Positions 60,999 through 64,000 of a stretch of DNA of 64,000 nucleotides are shown here, piece after piece. The DNA is from CALACW01 sp963627915. Its GTDB lineage: Bacteria > Bacillota > Clostridia > Oscillospirales > Acutalibacteraceae. Numbering within the stretch: the first letter of the stretch is position 1; every line of letters begins with the position of its first letter. Location of the stretch: the NCBI GenBank assembly GCA_963627915.1, contig CAVGCY010000026.1:1-64000 (forward strand). The letters run 5' to 3'. Position numbers and translations under genes: made by a program. The notes under the pieces were generated by a model, which had not been told where the DNA came from, ran no database searches, and was given only the letters and a program-made list of their open reading frames with translations.

Positions 60999-62318
60999 TC
61001 ATATTCCCAAAAACATATATAACAAATCATTGCCCGCACATTTTGTCGGCGTGATTTTAACGTTCAGTTTTTTTTCAACCTCGCAAAGAGGCGTATCGTC
61101 AAGAAAAATCGGCTCGTCCTCCGATTTAAGCATAACGGACGGTATAAACGCCTCGTCATACGAAGATAAATCTTTAATTTGATTTAAAATATCCGTTGCT
61201 GTCACAAGTCCCGCAACAGTAATATTGCGTCCGAAAAAATCATTCATAACAGTAAAAACGTCGAGCGTAATATCCGGACATTTCAATTTAAGAAGAGAGG
61301 AAAGCTCCTTCATCAACGGAGCCGCCGCGGCTCCCGTAACAACCGCAAGCTTACGTTTTCCCGCCGCCTTAATTTCATCAACGTTCAGCGTTGACAAAGC
61401 GGAAATAAAATCATGCTTCGTCAGCGTCCACATACCGACTCCGTTATCAAGCTGCTCAAAAGCGCCGTAATAATCGTAATCGGGAAGCTCAATCTCCGCC
61501 TTCAAATAAAATTCGTCCGCGGCGTAAGCAAAATTTCCGCCCGTTTTCCCTCGCATCTTTTCATTGAACGAATCAATGATATCTATAACGCCCCTCGCCG
61601 TTTCTCTCGTATACATTTCAAGGGGAAAAAGCTTTTCTCTGAAACGCGTAAGCCCCACGGGAACTGCCGCAACGCTCTGCACACCCGGATACAGCTTCGC
61701 AAGCTCGGTAAGCGAGTAAACAAGCTCGCCGCCGTCGTTTATTCCGGGGCACAGCACAAGCTGCGTGTTAAGCTTAATTCCGGCAAGCGCGAAACGCTTT
61801 AATATATCAAGACTTTTGCCCGCGTTTGGATTCCCCATCATTTTAACTCTGAGTTCGGGATTCATGGTATGCACCGAGACATTGACCGGGCTAATATGCA
61901 TGTCAATTATCCTCTGCGCTTCGTGTTCGGTTATATTGGTAAGCGTCACATAATTTCCGAACAGAAACGACAGTCTTGAATCATCATCCTTAAAGTACAG
62001 ACTTTTTCTCAGTCCCTTCGGCAGCTGGTCGACAAAACAGAAAATGCATTTATTTTTACAGCTGTGCTGTTTATCCATAAGATACGTTTCAAACTCAAGT
62101 CCCAGAGAATCCACTCCTGCGACGGATTTGATTCTGACCTCGCGTTCGCCGTTTTCGTCCGAGAGAACAATATTCAAAATACGCGCATCGGCGTAAAAAC
62201 GATAATCGAGAACGTCAAAAATGTCATGTCCGTTAATCGATACGATATTATCGCCCGGTTTTATTCCCTTTTTATATGCCGGCGATCCCGGCGCTACGGT
62301 ATTAACACAAACGGACAT
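60999..62318 (-). CDS. DUF512/PDZ FeS radical-SAM-like protein
   Basis: A 439-residue protein: PDZ-like domain (about 1-65, GSPAYKKGIKPGDNIVSING), a CX3CX2C cluster (CKNKCIFCFVDQLPKG, about residues 87-102), then the DUF512 C-terminal half. This is the TIGR03279-type family, conserved in Clostridia and cyanobacteria and without an established reaction as far as I know. ATG 62318 follows AAGGAGAG. It lies 13 bp before der on the same strand; linkage to der suggests a role near translation, but this is only context. Confidence 0.88.
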   Translation of the reverse strand: MSVCVNTVAPGSPAYKKGIKPGDNIVSINGHDIFDVLDYRFYADARILNIVLSDENGEREVRIKSVAGVDSLGLEFETYLMDKQHSCKNKCIFCFVDQLPKGLRKSLYFKDDDSRLSFLFGNYVTLTNITEHEAQRIIDMHISPVNVSVHTMNPELRVKMMGNPNAGKSLDILKRFALAGIKLNTQLVLCPGINDGGELVYSLTELAKLYPGVQSVAAVPVGLTRFREKLFPLEMYTRETARGVIDIIDSFNEKMRGKTGGNFAYAADEFYLKAEIELPDYDYYGAFEQLDNGVGMWTLTKHDFISALSTLNVDEIKAAGKRKLAVVTGAAAAPLMKELSSLLKLKCPDITLDVFTVMNDFFGRNITVAGLVTATDILNQIKDLSSYDEAFIPSVMLKSEDEPIFLDDTPLCEVEKKLNVKITPTKCAGNDLLYMFLGI

Positions 62319-62358
62319 AACGCTCTCCTTGAAAATAATTTCAGACAACACTAAAAGA

Positions 62359-62383
62359 CGGGGAAGGAATCATGCCTTCTCCG
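62359..62383 (-). terminator. Terminator after rpmF
   Basis: CGGAGAAGG / CCTTCCCCG stem (one T-G pair) with a 7-nt loop, then TCTTTT on the minus strand. Confidence 0.7.
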
Positions 62384-62416
62384 CCTCTTTATGCCAATAA
62401 ACAAATAACGGGAGTA

Positions 62417-62599
62417 TCAGTCCTCGACTTCGATAACTTTTCTGCCGTTATAGTAACCGCAGCTGTTGCAAAGCTTATGGGATTCCTTATATTCGCCGCA
62501 CTGAGGACACTTCTGGAGAGAAGGACCTTCCATCTTCCAAACGCTCGAACGTCTCTTATCTCTTCTTGCGTGAGATACGCGTCTTGCAGGTACTGCCAT
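62417..62599 (-). CDS. rpmF: 50S ribosomal protein L32
   Basis: A 60-residue protein starting MAVPARRVSHARRDKRRS, with a zinc-type C-x2-C...C-x2-C set (CPQC, CNSC). This is the Cys-containing form of L32. GGAGG site upstream. It follows yceD, the classical pairing. Confidence 0.97.
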   Translation of the reverse strand: MAVPARRVSHARRDKRRSSVWKMEGPSLQKCPQCGEYKESHKLCNSCGYYNGRKVIEVED

Positions 62600-62634
62600 A
62601 TTAATAACCTCCTAAAATTGTACAGAATAATATT

Positions 62635-63111
62635 TTATTCATCGAGGAGCTTGCGCAACGCTTCAAGCCTCGGGTCAGGCGGAGCCTTGCAATTGCATTT
62701 TTCCTCATTCAGATCCGCACCGCATACGGGGCATAAGCCCTTACAGTTCTCCGAGCACAGAAACCTCGACGGCAGGGAAAGATAAATATCCTCCCTGATA
62801 AGCTCGTCAAGATTAAGTCTCATATCATCAACAAGAATAAACAAATCGTTATCCTCATCATTAAGATGCGATATAAGATAGTGATCTATCCTGACGGATC
62901 TGTCAGATTTCAGGGGTTTTGCACATTTGGCGCACACGGCGGAATAGGAAAAACAAGCCTCCGCCGACAATGAAACAATTCCTGTATTGTTTCTGACTCT
63001 GCCCGACGCTCTTACCTCTGAGATAAAAGGGTCGCCGTCGATATCGAAAACGTAATCAAACGTCTTTTCCGCGTTCTCGACGTTAAAAACAGGCTCAAGC
63101 TCCAGAATCAT
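62635..63111 (-). CDS. DUF177/YceD-family protein
   Basis: About 158 residues with the DUF177 core (CAKCAKPLKSDRSV) and a C-terminal Cys pair region (CSENCKGLCPVCGADLNEEKC). The family is encoded before rpmF and is linked to 23S rRNA metabolism. ATG 63111 is chosen, with AGGAG 9 nt upstream; an in-frame TTG lies at 63117. Confidence 0.9.
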   Translation of the reverse strand: MILELEPVFNVENAEKTFDYVFDIDGDPFISEVRASGRVRNNTGIVSLSAEACFSYSAVCAKCAKPLKSDRSVRIDHYLISHLNDEDNDLFILVDDMRLNLDELIREDIYLSLPSRFLCSENCKGLCPVCGADLNEEKCNCKAPPDPRLEALRKLLDE

Positions 63112-63143
63112 ATACAAAATCTCCTAAAATACGAACAAACAGT

Positions 63144-63172
63144 ATTATATATTTATTGAGCTGATTTGTCAA
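63144..63172 (-). promoter_or_regulatory. Consensus sigma-A promoter of yceD-rpmF
   Basis: TTGACA (63172-63167), 17-nt spacer, TATAAT (63149-63144), both perfect. Confidence 0.9.
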
Positions 63173-63200
63173 TACTTTTTTTAGGCTCAGCCGAAATATT

Positions 63201-63617
63201 TTACTTCAGAGTGCAAAAATCAAGTACGGACGCCGGGATGTTTTCACTCTCTGTCGATACGGTAAACGTAAATTTAACGTCAGCGTCCTTGCCGAGAGCC
63301 TCAACCTTTTTAAGGAACTCGCCGAGCTCGTTATAATCACGGGAGCCGATGCGAAGAGTAGCGTCTACAAAAATATCCGTTATATCGTGATTGCTCGCGC
63401 AGATTCCGGCAAGAAGACCGTAAAATGCGTCATAACCGCTTACGTCGTAATGATCCGCTGAAATAAGTCTTACCTGATAGTTGACCGAATGTCTTAAATC
63501 ATCGCTTTTTTCCACGCAGATAACGTTGCCGTCGGAGCTTTTAAGAGCCTCGTCAATAAGAGCAATAAGCTTTTTGGTCTTTCCGCTGCCTTTGGTTCCT
63601 GTGAGTAATGTAATCAT
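63201..63617 (-). CDS. Small P-loop ATP-binding protein
   Basis: A 138-residue protein with Walker A TGTKGSGKTKKL (about residues 6-17) and a Walker-B-like hydrophobic stretch ITDIFVDATL. It is too short for a complete motor ATPase. Clostridial relatives are often labelled PilT-like, which the sequence does not justify. Function unknown; it lies downstream of pgi on the same strand. Confidence 0.75.
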   Translation of the reverse strand: MITLLTGTKGSGKTKKLIALIDEALKSSDGNVICVEKSDDLRHSVNYQVRLISADHYDVSGYDAFYGLLAGICASNHDITDIFVDATLRIGSRDYNELGEFLKKVEALGKDADVKFTFTVSTESENIPASVLDFCTLK

Positions 63618-63680
63618 AATGATTTCTCCTTTAAACTGTATATTTATAATAAATGATAATATCCTTAATTTTAATATTCC

Positions 63681-64000
63681 TTATTCGGAAAGTCTGTCCG
63701 CAAGCTCGCGTGCAAGCTCCTCGTATCCGGGCTTGCCGAGCAGGGCGAACATATTTTTCTTATAGCTCTCGACTCCGGGCTGATTAAACGGATTGACTCC
63801 GAGCATATATCCGGACACCGCGCACGATTTTTCAAGGAAATAAATGAGCTCGCCGAGATTATATTCGTCCATCGTTTCAAGCTCTATTATGATATTCGGA
63901 ACGCCGCCGTCCGCATGAGCAAGAACCGTACCCTGAAACGCCTTGGAATTAACATACGACATCGTTTTGCCCGCGATAAAGTTAAGCTTGTCGAGATTCT
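63681..64000 (-). CDS. pgi: Glucose-6-phosphate isomerase, C-terminal part (runs off the window)
   Basis: About 106 codons of an open frame continuing to the window edge. NLDKLNFIAGKT, KAFQGTVLAHADGGVPN and the C-terminal GVNPFNQPGVESYKKNMFALLGKPG are diagnostic for Pgi (the Gln and Lys of the latter are active-site residues). An internal ATG at 63962 is not the start, because homology continues upstream of it. The 5' part lies beyond base 64000. Confidence 0.92.
   Translation of the reverse strand, partial: NLDKLNFIAGKTMSYVNSKAFQGTVLAHADGGVPNIIIELETMDEYNLGELIYFLEKSCAVSGYMLGVNPFNQPGVESYKKNMFALLGKPGYEELARELADRLSE

Noticed and set aside
1..64000. Mobile element, prophage, tRNA or replication-origin signals
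   Set aside because: I saw no transposase, integrase, phage structural gene, terminal inverted repeats, tRNA cloverleaf or DnaA-box cluster that could be supported by reading.

Overview
The window looks like a chromosomal stretch of an anaerobic, endospore-forming Gram-positive bacterium of the class Clostridia, most likely a gut Oscillospiraceae/Ruminococcaceae-type organism. The evidence is spoIVB, a spoIIAA-spoIIAB-sigF operon, a PASTA-type division PBP, a Firmicutes-order dcw cluster, sigma-A promoters with near-consensus boxes, AG-rich ribosome sites and short U-tract terminators. No tRNA, rRNA, CRISPR array, transposase or phage gene was seen.

Layout. 1-6 kb: an M16C zinc protease (minus), then spoIVB and the spoIIA operon (plus). 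6.2-18.4 kb: one long minus-strand accessory operon. It begins with a 2,908-residue secreted GH2 beta-galactosidase-like protein. This is followed 17 nt later by a small peptide that looks like a RiPP precursor, then a hairpin with a U-tract, a lipoprotein, an HPr-kinase-like ATPase, a radical SAM/SPASM enzyme and a PqqD-like peptide-binding protein. 18.5-30 kb: an orphan E2-type acyltransferase domain, a DMT transporter with a GH36 alpha-galactosidase, an SPFH/zinc-ribbon protein beside a highly repetitive DUF4428-like protein, a rhodanese-TtcA-like fusion, a DUF2284 protein with mntP behind a yybP-ykoY manganese riboswitch, and an acyl-CoA synthetase-like enzyme.

30.1-31.3 kb holds four unannotated 41-45 residue amphipathic-helix peptides on the minus strand. 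They form two tandem copies of a two-gene cassette, each with its own promoter and terminator. The promoter of the first copy shares a 27-bp upstream element (24 of 27 identical, same distance from the -35 box) with the promoter of the GH2/RiPP-like operon 13 kb away. The GH2 protein itself ends in an amphipathic basic helix resembling these peptides. I regard the GH2-RiPP-like operon and the peptide cassettes, possibly co-regulated, as the most novel content.

31.7-48.5 kb: proS, a HAD hydrolase and an ACP-like protein lacking the phosphopantetheine serine, then the dcw cluster (mraZ-rsmH-ftsL-pbp-murE-murF-mraY-ftsW-murG-murA-ftsQ-ftsZ; no murD, murC or ftsA here). 48.6-64 kb is mostly housekeeping: khpA-rpsP-ffh-ylxM, mutS2, galK, a TVP38-type membrane protein, a D-2-hydroxyacid dehydrogenase, gap, a Cof-type HAD, a LOG-family protein, der, a DUF512 FeS/PDZ protein, rpmF-yceD, a P-loop protein and the 3' end of pgi.

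Working together: GH2, GH36 and galK suggest use of galactosides. The spo genes set forespore sigma-F activity and signalling to the mother cell. The dcw block makes peptidoglycan precursor and the divisome. All functions are read from sequence motifs and family knowledge; no search was run.
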